A stretch of 64,000 nt of DNA. It comes from DAOTTX01 sp034437515. GTDB taxonomy: Bacteria; Chloroflexota; Anaerolineae; Aggregatilineales; Phototrophicaceae. The translations under genes and the position numbers were made by a program. A model generated the notes under the pieces. The model did no database searches and had not been told where the DNA came from. It saw nothing but the letters and a program-made list of their open reading frames with translations. Below are positions 40,654 to 48,744 of the stretch, piece after piece. The stretch covers positions 3,647 to 67,646 of the forward strand of contig DAOTTX010000232.1 of NCBI GenBank assembly GCA_034437515.1, written 5' to 3'. The number at the start of each line of letters is the position of its first letter. Position 1 is the stretch's first letter.

Positions 40654-41675
40654 CAGAGTTCATCCCTTACGATCTTCGTCCCGGCGACCATCGTCTCTAG
40701 CTTGCCCTTCGCCGCCCAGCGTGCGGTCTGGCTAAAGCCGCAATCCGGCGTCACCGTCACACGTTCCGGTGGGATGACATCGAGCACACGTCGCAGCCGT
40801 TCGGCGACGTCTTCCGGTGTCTCGACGTAGTAATTCTTCACATCGACCAGACCGACCGCAATATGCTTATCATCGGGGAACTCACGCAGCAGGTCGATCT
40901 CCGCTAGTTCGCGGTTGGCGAACTCCAGCGCGTACTGTTGCAAGTTCATGTCGAAAATGTGGGGCATCAGCGGCTCGTAGGTGCGCTTCGCCACCGGACG
41001 GCCCAAGTAATTCCCAAAACACAGATGCATACTGATGTAAGTGTCCACGCCTGCGACCGTCTTGTTAAACAACTCGACGAACTCTTTGGGTGTGGTGGAA
41101 TGCACCGCCATTGACGGCTCATCCATCTGAATAAAGCGCACACCGACATCGACCAACCGCTTGAGTTCGGCGTTGACGAGGTCACTCAGCGCCCATGCCA
41201 CTTCCATGCGATCTTTGTAGATGCTGCCGCCGTCGATGCGCCCGGAAAGCGTAAACGGGCCGGGGATGGGCATCTTGATAATGTGATCGGTACGGGTTTT
41301 GACGTACTCGTATTCTTCCAGCAAGCCCAAACCATACGGCGAAGCGAGTGGTTCGACGGCGAGGTATTTTTCGCGCTGGTCATGCCCACCCACACCGGAC
41401 TTCCGATGCTGCTCACGCGATTCGATGCCGGTCATGTGATGGTAAAACTCCGCCGTGAAGAAGCCGACCCGCCGCATTTCGCCATCGGTGATAATATCTA
41501 CGCCAGCGTCTTCTTGATCGCGGACGGCGACATCAACCGCGTCGTCCTCGGCTTCTTTAAGATCAGCCTCGCCAAAGTTGTTTTGTTCGGCGGCCTGCAA
41601 CACCAGATGCAACCAACCGGGCCGCGCATACGAACCGATGACGCTGGTCGGCAGTAAAGGTAAGTTCTCTAACAT
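40653..41675 (-). CDS. Cobalamin-independent methionine synthase-like protein (MetE C-terminal type)
   Basis: 340 residues. SVIGSYARPGWL (11-22), ITDGEMRRVGF, MPIPGPFTLSGR, IQMDEPSMAV and the zinc ligands H-x-C in MHLCFGN (about 217-219) and Cys in VTPDCGFSQTARW (about 317) match the C-terminal domain of MetE. It lacks the N-terminal half of a full MetE (about 760 residues), so it belongs to the short MetE/UroD-like group that transfers methyl groups from diverse donors. Its place inside a sugar operon, between an SDR and iolC, is unexplained. Confidence 0.85.
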   Translation of the reverse strand: MLENLPLLPTSVIGSYARPGWLHLVLQAAEQNNFGEADLKEAEDDAVDVAVRDQEDAGVDIITDGEMRRVGFFTAEFYHHMTGIESREQHRKSGVGGHDQREKYLAVEPLASPYGLGLLEEYEYVKTRTDHIIKMPIPGPFTLSGRIDGGSIYKDRMEVAWALSDLVNAELKRLVDVGVRFIQMDEPSMAVHSTTPKEFVELFNKTVAGVDTYISMHLCFGNYLGRPVAKRTYEPLMPHIFDMNLQQYALEFANRELAEIDLLREFPDDKHIAVGLVDVKNYYVETPEDVAERLRRVLDVIPPERVTVTPDCGFSQTARWAAKGKLETMVAGTKIVRDEL

Positions 41676-41752
41676 AAAGCTACACTCTCTTTGCTAAAAA
41701 TATTCATTCTTGATGCTTTTCCCGTGATACTCATTCGCTGATATGACCGAGC

Positions 41753-42520
41753 CTAACGCATCGTCCAGCCCCCATCGACGGTCAACACCGTGCCGGTGAC
41801 GAAACGGGCGTCGTCCGAGGCGAGATAAGCCGCTGCTCCGGCGATGTCTTCCGGCTGGCCCATCGCCCCGGTGAGGGGTTGTAACTCGGTCAGCCGGCTC
41901 AAGATGTGTGGGTCAGTTTGTGCCCGCTGGCTCATCGGCGTGGCGATCAAACCGGGCGCGATAGCGTTCACACGGATGCGATGCTTGGTGTAATAAGAGG
42001 CCATCGCACGGGTAAAACCGATGATGCCGCTCTTACTGGCGGCGTAAGCGTGGGTGGAGAAATCGTCATCGCCGCCGACCATGCCCAACACCGACGCCAA
42101 CGTAATCACCGTGCCGCCGTTCGGGTTGTCGATCATAGCGGTCAGCGTGTGCTTACACACATAAAACATGCTGGTCAGGTTGAGTTCAATCGTGCGCTGC
42201 CAGCCTTCCTCACTGCATTCATGGGCAGGGCCATCTCCCCAGCGGCGACCGCTGCCGCCGACGCCGCTGAACAACACATCGACATGACCATGAGCTTCGA
42301 CAATTTTATTGATCGTCTGCCGCACGGCTGCCGAATCTGTGACATCTACCGGATAAAATTGTGCCGCTGGCAGTGTATCAGCAACCGCCGCCAGCGCGTC
42401 GGCCTGTAGATCCAACAGCATGACCGTCGCGCCCTCCTCAGCGAAACGACGGGCCACAGCTTCCCCGATGCCACTCGCCGCCCCGGTGACAATTGCAACG
42501 CGATTCGTCAGCCGGGTCAT
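41753..42520 (-). CDS. Short-chain dehydrogenase/reductase
   Basis: 255 residues, classical SDR: VAIVTGAASGIGEAVARRF (8-26), NNAG-equivalent FSGVGGSGRR, catalytic Ser about 143 and YAASKSGIIGFTRA (Tyr and Lys about 157-161), C-terminal FVTGTVLTVDGGW. It should oxidise or reduce a sugar, sugar acid or polyol using NAD(P). Its ATG overlaps the SIS-protein stop by four bases. The exact substrate is unknown; the neighbours suggest an inositol- or aldonate-type compound. Confidence 0.9.
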   Translation of the reverse strand: MTRLTNRVAIVTGAASGIGEAVARRFAEEGATVMLLDLQADALAAVADTLPAAQFYPVDVTDSAAVRQTINKIVEAHGHVDVLFSGVGGSGRRWGDGPAHECSEEGWQRTIELNLTSMFYVCKHTLTAMIDNPNGGTVITLASVLGMVGGDDDFSTHAYAASKSGIIGFTRAMASYYTKHRIRVNAIAPGLIATPMSQRAQTDPHILSRLTELQPLTGAMGQPEDIAGAAAYLASDDARFVTGTVLTVDGGWTMR

Positions 42521-43329
42521 TCTTGACCACCCGCCTGATCCTCGCGGCGAGCATAAGCACGGGCGATCCGATAACGGTAATCGTCGTAGGTGCGCTCGAA
42601 CAACGCCGCTGATGCCTCACTGCCGATCAGCGTGCTGCTGGTCAGGACGAGTGGCGGCTTGCCACGTTGCACCAACTCGGCGGCGATCATACTCTTCATC
42701 GTGTTGACGATAAAACCGTAGGCGATGGTCGAACCCGGCCCCACCGGATATTCGAGTCCGTCGATTTCCACGAGTGCATCTCCTTGAGGTACGCAATTGT
42801 CAATCGTAATATCCGCGATGTCTGACAGGCGCTTGCCGGAACTGTGTTTCGGCGTCGAGGCCAGACTATGTGCCATCGACACCACGCCGATCACCGGCAG
42901 GCCGCGCTGCTTCGCGCCGAGTGCGACGTCAAGCACGACCGCGTTGACACCACTGTTCGAGAATATTATTATGCAATCGTTTGCATAAAACTCAAAATTT
43001 TTAAGAATGACCTCACCCAGTCCTTCCATCCGCTCGATAAACATGGCCTGCCGCTGCCCGTTCGCACCGACCACCTGCGTGTGATGTGTCATGGAAAGCT
43101 CGACAATCGGATGAAAACCGGGGAAACTGCCATGCCGGGGGAACATCTCCTCAATCGGGATGCGCGAGTGTCCGGTGCCAAACAGGTGTACCAGCCCATC
43201 ACCCGCGATGGTTTCCGCACACTGCGCGGCGGCCTGTGTCATCGCGTCCATTTGTGTCTCGCGCAGTTGGTTGATTATACGCTGTGTCGCGTCGAAGTAC
43301 GCTTGTGCTGCCTGTGTCGGATCAGTCAA
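42517..43329 (-). CDS. SIS-domain phosphosugar-binding protein (UPF0309-like)
   Basis: 270 residues from a TTG start at 43329 with AGGAG about 10 bases upstream. GLVHLFGTGHSRIPIEEMFPRHGSF (about 45-69), IIIFSNSGVNAVVLDVALGAKQRGLPVIGV and LVEIDGLEYPVGPGSTIAYGF are typical of SIS proteins in this group, which bind or isomerise phosphosugars such as aminosugar phosphates. No catalytic assignment is secure. A 101-bp MITE-like element lies only about 20 bases upstream of this start, inside the leader. Confidence 0.82.
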   Translation of the reverse strand: MTDPTQAAQAYFDATQRIINQLRETQMDAMTQAAAQCAETIAGDGLVHLFGTGHSRIPIEEMFPRHGSFPGFHPIVELSMTHHTQVVGANGQRQAMFIERMEGLGEVILKNFEFYANDCIIIFSNSGVNAVVLDVALGAKQRGLPVIGVVSMAHSLASTPKHSSGKRLSDIADITIDNCVPQGDALVEIDGLEYPVGPGSTIAYGFIVNTMKSMIAAELVQRGKPPLVLTSSTLIGSEASAALFERTYDDYRYRIARAYARREDQAGGQE

Positions 43330-43345
43330 AATGAAACGCTCCTTT

Positions 43346-43456
43346 TTAGTTAGGACTTTCGCTTGAGAATCTCAGGACGGTCCAGAAAAGCTCAAATTTC
43401 TGATTTTTGAACCGTTAAAACCCTTTGTGACTATTCTGAGCGAAAGTCCTATTAGT
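43346..43456. mobile_element. 101-bp MITE-like element with 5-bp target duplication
   Basis: Terminal inverted repeats TAGGACTTTCGCTTGAGAAT (43351-43370) and ATTCTGAGCGAAAGTCCTA (43433-43451) match over their length apart from one indel and the neighbouring base. Immediately outside are the direct repeats TTAGT (43346-43350) and TTAGT (43452-43456). The interior is non-coding and AT-rich. Such a compact element is mobilised only in trans; no related transposase is in the window. Confidence 0.75.
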
Positions 43457-43468
43457 CTCAAATGATCA

Positions 43469-44434
43469 TTAAGTCGTGCGTTGTTTAGCCCACAACGCCG
43501 CGCCGACCGCGCCCGCATCGGGTACTTCTGCCGGGCGAATCGCCAGCTCTTCGACCGCGTTAGTGTTATTGTAGCGGTGTAACCCCTCACGAATTGGCTC
43601 AAGCAGACGGTTGCCAAGTGCGGCGACACCACCACCGACCACCAGCACATGCGGGTTCAAAATGGTGAGCACATTGGCGACACCCGCGCCGATGGCGTAA
43701 CCGGCACGGGTGAGGATGGCTCGCGCGATCTCATCGCCTTCATCGGCGGCTTGCGCGACAATCGCCGGGGTGATGGCGTTCAGGTCATAGTCCACAAGGG
43801 TGCCGATCTGGGTGTTGATCCCCTGTATGACGGCCTTCACACCGGCCGCTGTGATTGCTGGCCCACTACCGTACCCTTCCAGGCCACCGGGCGTGCCACT
43901 GCCATCAGGCAGACCGTTATGATCAATGCAGATATGCCCGAATTCCCCGGCGGCCCCGTTCAACCCTAGCAGCAGCTTACCTTCGATGGCGATGCCGCCG
44001 CCGATCCCGGTTCCCAGCGTAATCCCGGCGACGATGGCGTAACCGCGCCCCGCGCCGATGGTGGCTTCTGCCAGGGTAAACGCACGCGCATCGTTCACCA
44101 GAAACACCGGACAACCGAGCGCCTGCTCAATCGGTGTGGTGACGGGTTTATTCGTCCAATTGCCGGGGATATTGGGTAAGATCAGGGTGTGTCCGGTGTC
44201 ATAGTCGATCACCGCCGGGACGCCGACCCCGATACCGCTGATTGAATCACGCGACCAATTGACCTCGGCAGCAGTGGCTCGTACCAGGTCAATTACCTGA
44301 CGGATAACGCCATCGGCACCTTGTTTACCATTAGTCGCCACCGTCTGTCGATAAAGTACATGCTGTTCGGCTGCGTCGTAAGCCAGTGCAGCGATTTTCG
44401 TCCCACCAAGATCGACGCCGATGTAGCGCGTCAT
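43469..44434 (-). CDS. ROK-family sugar kinase with degenerate zinc motif
   Basis: 321 residues. IGVDLGGTKIAALAYD (4-19), FLVNDARAFTLAEATIGAG with the catalytic Asp (about 112), GITLGTGIGGGIAIEG and ILNPHVLVVGGGVAALG are ROK signatures. The Cys-x-Cys-G-x-x-GC-x-E zinc motif is replaced by GEFGHICIDHNG then LPDGSGTPGGLEGYGSG, keeping the spacing and Glu but losing the cysteines. It has no DNA-binding domain, so it is a kinase, maybe for glucose or an amino sugar. AGGAGAT precedes the ATG. First gene of the minus-strand operon that continues to the aldolase. Confidence 0.88.
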   Translation of the reverse strand: MTRYIGVDLGGTKIAALAYDAAEQHVLYRQTVATNGKQGADGVIRQVIDLVRATAAEVNWSRDSISGIGVGVPAVIDYDTGHTLILPNIPGNWTNKPVTTPIEQALGCPVFLVNDARAFTLAEATIGAGRGYAIVAGITLGTGIGGGIAIEGKLLLGLNGAAGEFGHICIDHNGLPDGSGTPGGLEGYGSGPAITAAGVKAVIQGINTQIGTLVDYDLNAITPAIVAQAADEGDEIARAILTRAGYAIGAGVANVLTILNPHVLVVGGGVAALGNRLLEPIREGLHRYNNTNAVEELAIRPAEVPDAGAVGAALWAKQRTT

Positions 44435-44478
44435 CGTTTTCTATCTCCTATCGTGTTGCTGTGAGCTTGTGCATGGCG

Positions 44479-44540
44479 GACGACAAAAATGTCGTCTCTG
44501 TCCTTTATTTTTACCCTGTAGGGACGCGATTATTCGCGTC
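44479..44540. repeat. Two hairpins in front of the ROK operon
   Basis: GACGAC-AAAAAT-GTCGTC (44479-44496) and GACGCGA-TTAT-TCGCGTC (44523-44540). The second is preceded by GTAGG, i.e. the reverse orientation of the hairpin-CCTAC repeats. They lie between the YhfZ-like gene stop and the ROK start. Confidence 0.5.
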
Positions 44541-44592
44541 TGAAATTGAAAAATCATCATATCGCATGGCTATGTGAATAGATACCCTATCG

Positions 44593-45516
44593 TTAATAAG
44601 TTGGCCTGCGTCGGCCTTCGAGAACCTCACGTTGGATTTCTCGCAGCCGACCCGTATCAAGTGTGTTCTGTAAAATATGTTTGACCGCCACCGCACCCGG
44701 CAAGCTGATAACGACCGCCTCACCGAGACGCTCTATCTGATCGCTACCGAAGAGGTTACCAGCGATGGATTGCACATAGATGTGATCCGGCAGCACAGGT
44801 AAATCTGGCTCCGTCCAGACAATAACGTCGATTTCACCTAATAGCAGCAGGTCAAGCCCGGTGCTGTAATCGATCTCGACGAAGTTCACCGGCACCCCAC
44901 GACTCAACTGCCGCACCATGTAAGCGTGATCCGCTGAATGGGTGTCGATGCCGATACGCATCCCCCCTTGCAGCGTGCTCGAACCGTTCAAAACCAGCAC
45001 ATGATCGACGGTATAAGTACCGGCACCCAGCGCGAAGATGACTTCTACATCGAACCCCCGTGCCCAGGATGCCTCGGCTGCGTAACGTGAGGTGACCACC
45101 CAATCACATTGTTGGGCGTGCAGACGTTGAATCCGTGCGGTAGAGCCGCGCATAAAGCGCAGCGTGAGATCAAACGAAAGCACGTCGAACGTCTCACGTA
45201 GGCTGGCTGCCAACCCTTCGAGGCGGCGCGAATAGGGCATGGGCAGCATGGCGGTCATCGTCCGGCGGTAGGCCAGCGTCCATAAACGCAGATAGTCTAA
45301 CTCCTGCACGAACCCACCCAACCGACCGCGATTCTCAATATCGACGACCTGCTCAGTCTGGAGGTATTGCATCGCGGCCTGTACCGTGCCCACGCTCACA
45401 TCCTGCTCGGTAGCGATTTGCTGCATGGCGGGCAGACGTTCTCCTGGCGCGGCGTTCAACAGAATACGCGCGAGATCCGTGATGCTTTTGCCCTGCTTGG
45501 AAAGTAATTCGTTCAT
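44593..45516 (-). CDS. YhfZ-like transcriptional regulator (GntR-type HTH plus ligand domain)
   Basis: 307 residues from the ATG at 45516. A TTG at 45582 and an ATG at 45558 are also in frame; the HTH starts near SKQGKSITDLARILL, so I take the last. Residues about 10-70 form a GntR-like helix-turn-helix (ERLPAMQQIATEQDVSVGTVQAAMQYLQ); the remainder resembles a periplasmic-binding-type effector domain (DWVVTSRYAAEASWARGFDVEVIFALG, GMRIGIDTHSADHA, GEIDVIVWTEPD), as in E. coli YhfZ. E. coli yhfZ lies near php (yhfV), and here a php-like gene is encoded divergently, supporting the call. It probably controls the genes from 45642 onward. Confidence 0.75.
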   Translation of the reverse strand: MNELLSKQGKSITDLARILLNAAPGERLPAMQQIATEQDVSVGTVQAAMQYLQTEQVVDIENRGRLGGFVQELDYLRLWTLAYRRTMTAMLPMPYSRRLEGLAASLRETFDVLSFDLTLRFMRGSTARIQRLHAQQCDWVVTSRYAAEASWARGFDVEVIFALGAGTYTVDHVLVLNGSSTLQGGMRIGIDTHSADHAYMVRQLSRGVPVNFVEIDYSTGLDLLLLGEIDVIVWTEPDLPVLPDHIYVQSIAGNLFGSDQIERLGEAVVISLPGAVAVKHILQNTLDTGRLREIQREVLEGRRRPTY

Positions 45517-45575
45517 AAAGATGAATACAGCGTCTAACTTACCCGTATAAAAGTGCATTACCAGCTTACCACGAT

Positions 45576-45619
45576 TTGACAATCCCTGTACATATCATTT
45601 ATATTCAATAAAATGAATG
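45576..45619 (+). promoter_or_regulatory. Promoter and possible operator of the FAD-oxidoreductase operon
   Basis: TTGACA (45576-45581), 18 bp, TATATT (45600-45605). An inverted repeat ATTCA-ATAAAA-TGAAT overlaps and follows the -10 box (about 45603-45618) and may be the YhfZ-like regulator's site. The gene start is at 45642. Confidence 0.45.
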
Positions 45620-45641
45620 CTTAATCGAAAGTTCTCATTTG

Positions 45642-46937
45642 ATGCAATATAAAACAACTGTCAAACAGCAGCTAACCACCGATGTCTTGGTTGTCGGTGG
45701 TGGGTCGTCTGGCGCGACCGCCGCCATCGCTGCCGCGCAGCAGGGTGCAGATGTGCTATTGGTCGAGCGATATGGGTTCCTCGGTGGCATCAGCACACAA
45801 GTGCTGGATACCTTCTATGGATTCTATACGCCCGGCTCGGAAGCGCGTAAGGTGGTCGGCGGTGTGCCGGATCAGGTAGTAGAGGCGCTGCTGGCACAAG
45901 GTAAGGCGCTTTATCGTCCGAACACTTACGGCGCGGGGAAAGGGATCACTTACGATCCGCAGACCCTCAAAATCATCTGGGAAACGCTGGCGCAGCAAGC
46001 CGGGGCGACCCTGCTCTATCACACATTCGTGGTGGATGTGCTACAAGCGGGCGACCGTGTGACCGGTGTGGTCGCGGTGAACAAATCCGGCTTTTTGCAG
46101 ATCAACGCCAAGACCATCATTGACGCTTCCGGTGATGCCGATGTCGCATCGGCGGCGGGGGTGCCCTACGAAAGCGGCGGCACCGGCGCACCGGTGCAAT
46201 CGCTTACCACGACGTTTCACCTGATTAACGTGGATGTCGAGCGAGCACAGGCCGTGCCGAAAGACGAACTCCATGCGCAGATGCAGCAAGCGGCAGCAAG
46301 CGGCAATTATGACCTTCCCCGGCGTGAGGGCAGTGTGCATATCAACCCGCTGCCGGGCGTGATGGTCACGAACATGACCCGCGTCGGCAACATCGACGCC
46401 ACCGATGCCGAGCAACTGACGCAAGCCGAGATCGAAGGACGGCGGCAAGCAGGGGAATACGCCCGTTTCTTGATCGACTGTATACCCGGTTATGAAAACG
46501 CCGATATGACCTCACTCAGCCATCAGATCGGCATCCGGGAGAGCCGCCGCATCTATGGCGACTATCGCCTGACCAAAGACGATGTGCTCAATGCCCGTAA
46601 ATTCGAGGACGCTATCGCCCAATGTGGCGCACCGATTGAAGACCACCATGCGGGGGATAACACCAAATGGCAGTATCTCCCCGACGGCGCGACCTATGAC
46701 ATCCCTTACCGGGCGCTGCTGCCGCAAAATGTCGAGGGGGTGTTGGTGGTCGGGCGTTGTCTTTCCGCTGACCACGATGCTCACGCCTCGGTGCGGAGCA
46801 TGGGGCAATGTATGGCGATGGGACAGGCAGCTGGCACAGCGGCCTCAATCGCGGTCAAACAAAACACGATGCCGCGTGGCGTGGCGATCACGGCTTTGCA
46901 AGATTGCCTGCGTGATATCGGCGCGGTGTTGGATTGA
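45642..46937 (+). CDS. FAD-dependent oxidoreductase (FAD_oxidored family)
   Basis: 431 residues. VLVVGGGSSGATAAIAAAQQGADVLLVERYGFLGG (about 15-49) is the FAD-binding fold; DASGDADVASAAGVPYE and ESRRIYGDYRLTKDDVLNARKFEDAIAQCG are typical of the FAD_oxidored family. The ATG at 45642 follows a TTG in frame. No signal peptide. It overlaps the next gene's upstream region, with the phosphotriesterase-like ATG only five bases past its stop. It would oxidise a sugar-derived hydroxyl or amine, producing perhaps a lactone that the two hydrolases downstream could open. This is inference. Confidence 0.85.
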   Translation: MQYKTTVKQQLTTDVLVVGGGSSGATAAIAAAQQGADVLLVERYGFLGGISTQVLDTFYGFYTPGSEARKVVGGVPDQVVEALLAQGKALYRPNTYGAGKGITYDPQTLKIIWETLAQQAGATLLYHTFVVDVLQAGDRVTGVVAVNKSGFLQINAKTIIDASGDADVASAAGVPYESGGTGAPVQSLTTTFHLINVDVERAQAVPKDELHAQMQQAAASGNYDLPRREGSVHINPLPGVMVTNMTRVGNIDATDAEQLTQAEIEGRRQAGEYARFLIDCIPGYENADMTSLSHQIGIRESRRIYGDYRLTKDDVLNARKFEDAIAQCGAPIEDHHAGDNTKWQYLPDGATYDIPYRALLPQNVEGVLVVGRCLSADHDAHASVRSMGQCMAMGQAAGTAASIAVKQNTMPRGVAITALQDCLRDIGAVLD

Positions 46938-46942
46938 CGCTC

Positions 46943-47860
46943 ATGACTTACATCCGCACGGTGAAGGGTGATATTTCACCCTCAGAACTTGGGATATGCC
47001 ATCCCCACGAACATCTTATCGGCGCACCGCCCGCCATCTATGCCGAAACCGACCTCACCCTCGACGACGAAGATGCGGCGCTAGAGTCGCTGCGGACGCT
47101 AAAGTCTACCGGTGTTGGTGCGCTGGTCGAGATGACGCCGATAGACTATCACCGCGACCCGGCAGCACTGGCACGCATCGCCGCACAGACGGATGTGCAT
47201 GTGATCGCGGTGACGGGCTATCTCAAAGCGAAGTTCAGCCAACCGCTGGTTGCATCCCAGAGCGTGGACGACCTCACGCAACGCTTTATCCACGAGATCG
47301 AACACGGCATGGATGACACCCAGAGCCGTGCCGGGGTCATCAAAGCCGCGTCCAGCATGAACACCATCACCGAGAGCGAGCATAAGGTGTTTGTGGCGGC
47401 TGCACAGGCACATCAGGCCACCGGCGCGTTGATCTCCACGCACACCGAGGCCGGGACGATGGGTATCGAACAGGTCGAGTTATTGACCGGCCTCGGCGTC
47501 CCGCCAAATCGTATTTTGATCGGGCATCTGGATCATTGTTTGGACATCGACTATCACCGTGAAATTGCCGATAGCGGCGTTTATATGGGGATCGACCAAA
47601 TCGGTAAGACGAAATACGCCCCCGACGCCGACCGTATCACGGCTATCCGCCAATTAATCGACGCCGGACACGCCGAACAGCTTATGCTGTCGATGGATAT
47701 TGCGCGGCGGTCGTATCTCCCGGCGTATGGCGGTAAACCGGGGTTCACCTATCTGCTAGAGGAATTCGTCCCTATGTTGTCAGCGGCAGGTGTGCCAGCC
47801 GCGACGATTGATGTTATTATCAAGGACAATCCCGCACGGGCACTGACGAGGGCTTTCTGA
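46943..47860 (+). CDS. Phosphotriesterase-family metal-dependent hydrolase (PTE/Php-like)
   Basis: 305 residues from the ATG at 46943. The binuclear metal site is complete: HPHEHLIG (two His, about 21-23), the carboxylated Lys in AGVIKAASS (about 135), His in ISTHTEAG (about 168), His in IGHLDHC (about 196) and Asp in LSMDIARRS (about 252). Family members hydrolyse lactones, phosphotriesters or sugar-lactone-like compounds; E. coli Php is the close functional analogue in the yhf operon. It is translationally close to the FAD oxidoreductase and followed by a UlaG-like hydrolase 2 bp downstream. Confidence 0.9.
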   Translation: MTYIRTVKGDISPSELGICHPHEHLIGAPPAIYAETDLTLDDEDAALESLRTLKSTGVGALVEMTPIDYHRDPAALARIAAQTDVHVIAVTGYLKAKFSQPLVASQSVDDLTQRFIHEIEHGMDDTQSRAGVIKAASSMNTITESEHKVFVAAAQAHQATGALISTHTEAGTMGIEQVELLTGLGVPPNRILIGHLDHCLDIDYHREIADSGVYMGIDQIGKTKYAPDADRITAIRQLIDAGHAEQLMLSMDIARRSYLPAYGGKPGFTYLLEEFVPMLSAAGVPAATIDVIIKDNPARALTRAF

Positions 47861-47862
47861 CA

Positions 47863-48741
47863 ATGGATTACACGATTCACGAAAGTGACATGATTACACC
47901 AGCACAATCCGGCACGGCACTGCTGGATGACATCGCCTATACGCAGGTCGAGCACGGGCAAGCGGCGATCTGGTGGCTTGGGCAGAGCGGTTACGCTATC
48001 AAAACCGCCTCGACGCTGTTCTACGTCGATCTATATTTATCCGAGCATCTCACCCGCAAGTATGCCGACACCCCTAAGCCGCATGTACGCATCACCCATG
48101 CGCCGGTGCGCGGTGGCGATTTACGCGATGTGAAATGGGTGTTCAGCAGCCACAAACACAGCGACCACCTCGACCCCGGCACACTCCCGGATGTGTTCGC
48201 CAATAATCCGCAGGTCAAGTTAATCTTGCCGCAGGTCATCGCCCAACACGCCGAGTCTATCGGCTTAGACGCCGACCGTTTCATCCCGACAAGCGGCGAT
48301 GAGACACTGCACATTGAGAATATGACCGTGCATGTGTTGCCCTCCGCACATAAGGCGCTCGACTATGATGAGCGCAGCGGGTATCCATATGTCGGCTTTG
48401 TCTTTGAAGTGGACGGCGTCACACTTTATCATAGCGGGGATACCGTCGTCTATGAGGGGCTGGCGGAACGGCTGCAAGCCTTCGACCTTGATCTCGCTTT
48501 CCTGCCGATCAACGGCACAGACGACCGGCGAAGCGAGCTACACGTCCCGCCGAACATGGGCATCAGTGAGGCGCTCGACCTCGCCGCGCAGATCGGTAAG
48601 CCGTTGGTCATCCCGCACCACTACGATATGTTCACGTTCAACACGGTCGATGTGACGGTGTTTGAACGAGCGGCACACGCGGCAGGGCAACCCTACCGCG
48701 TGCTACAATGTGGCGAAAAGTTTATTTTTGAAGGAGCTTAA
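47863..48741 (+). CDS. UlaG-like metallo-beta-lactamase-fold hydrolase
   Basis: 292 residues. The metal motif H-x-H-x-D-H appears as SSHKHSDHLD (about 101-110), with further ligands in LPSAHKALDYDE, LYHSGDTVVYEG (Asp about 190) and PHHYDMFTFN (His about 245). UlaG-type enzymes open sugar-acid lactones such as L-ascorbate-6-P. The presence of a second lactonase-like hydrolase, the PTE-family protein, directly upstream suggests two successive hydrolysis steps or complementary specificities. The start is two bases after the previous stop and lacks its own ribosome site, indicating coupling. Confidence 0.85.
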   Translation: MDYTIHESDMITPAQSGTALLDDIAYTQVEHGQAAIWWLGQSGYAIKTASTLFYVDLYLSEHLTRKYADTPKPHVRITHAPVRGGDLRDVKWVFSSHKHSDHLDPGTLPDVFANNPQVKLILPQVIAQHAESIGLDADRFIPTSGDETLHIENMTVHVLPSAHKALDYDERSGYPYVGFVFEVDGVTLYHSGDTVVYEGLAERLQAFDLDLAFLPINGTDDRRSELHVPPNMGISEALDLAAQIGKPLVIPHHYDMFTFNTVDVTVFERAAHAAGQPYRVLQCGEKFIFEGA

Positions 48742-48744
48742 ATA

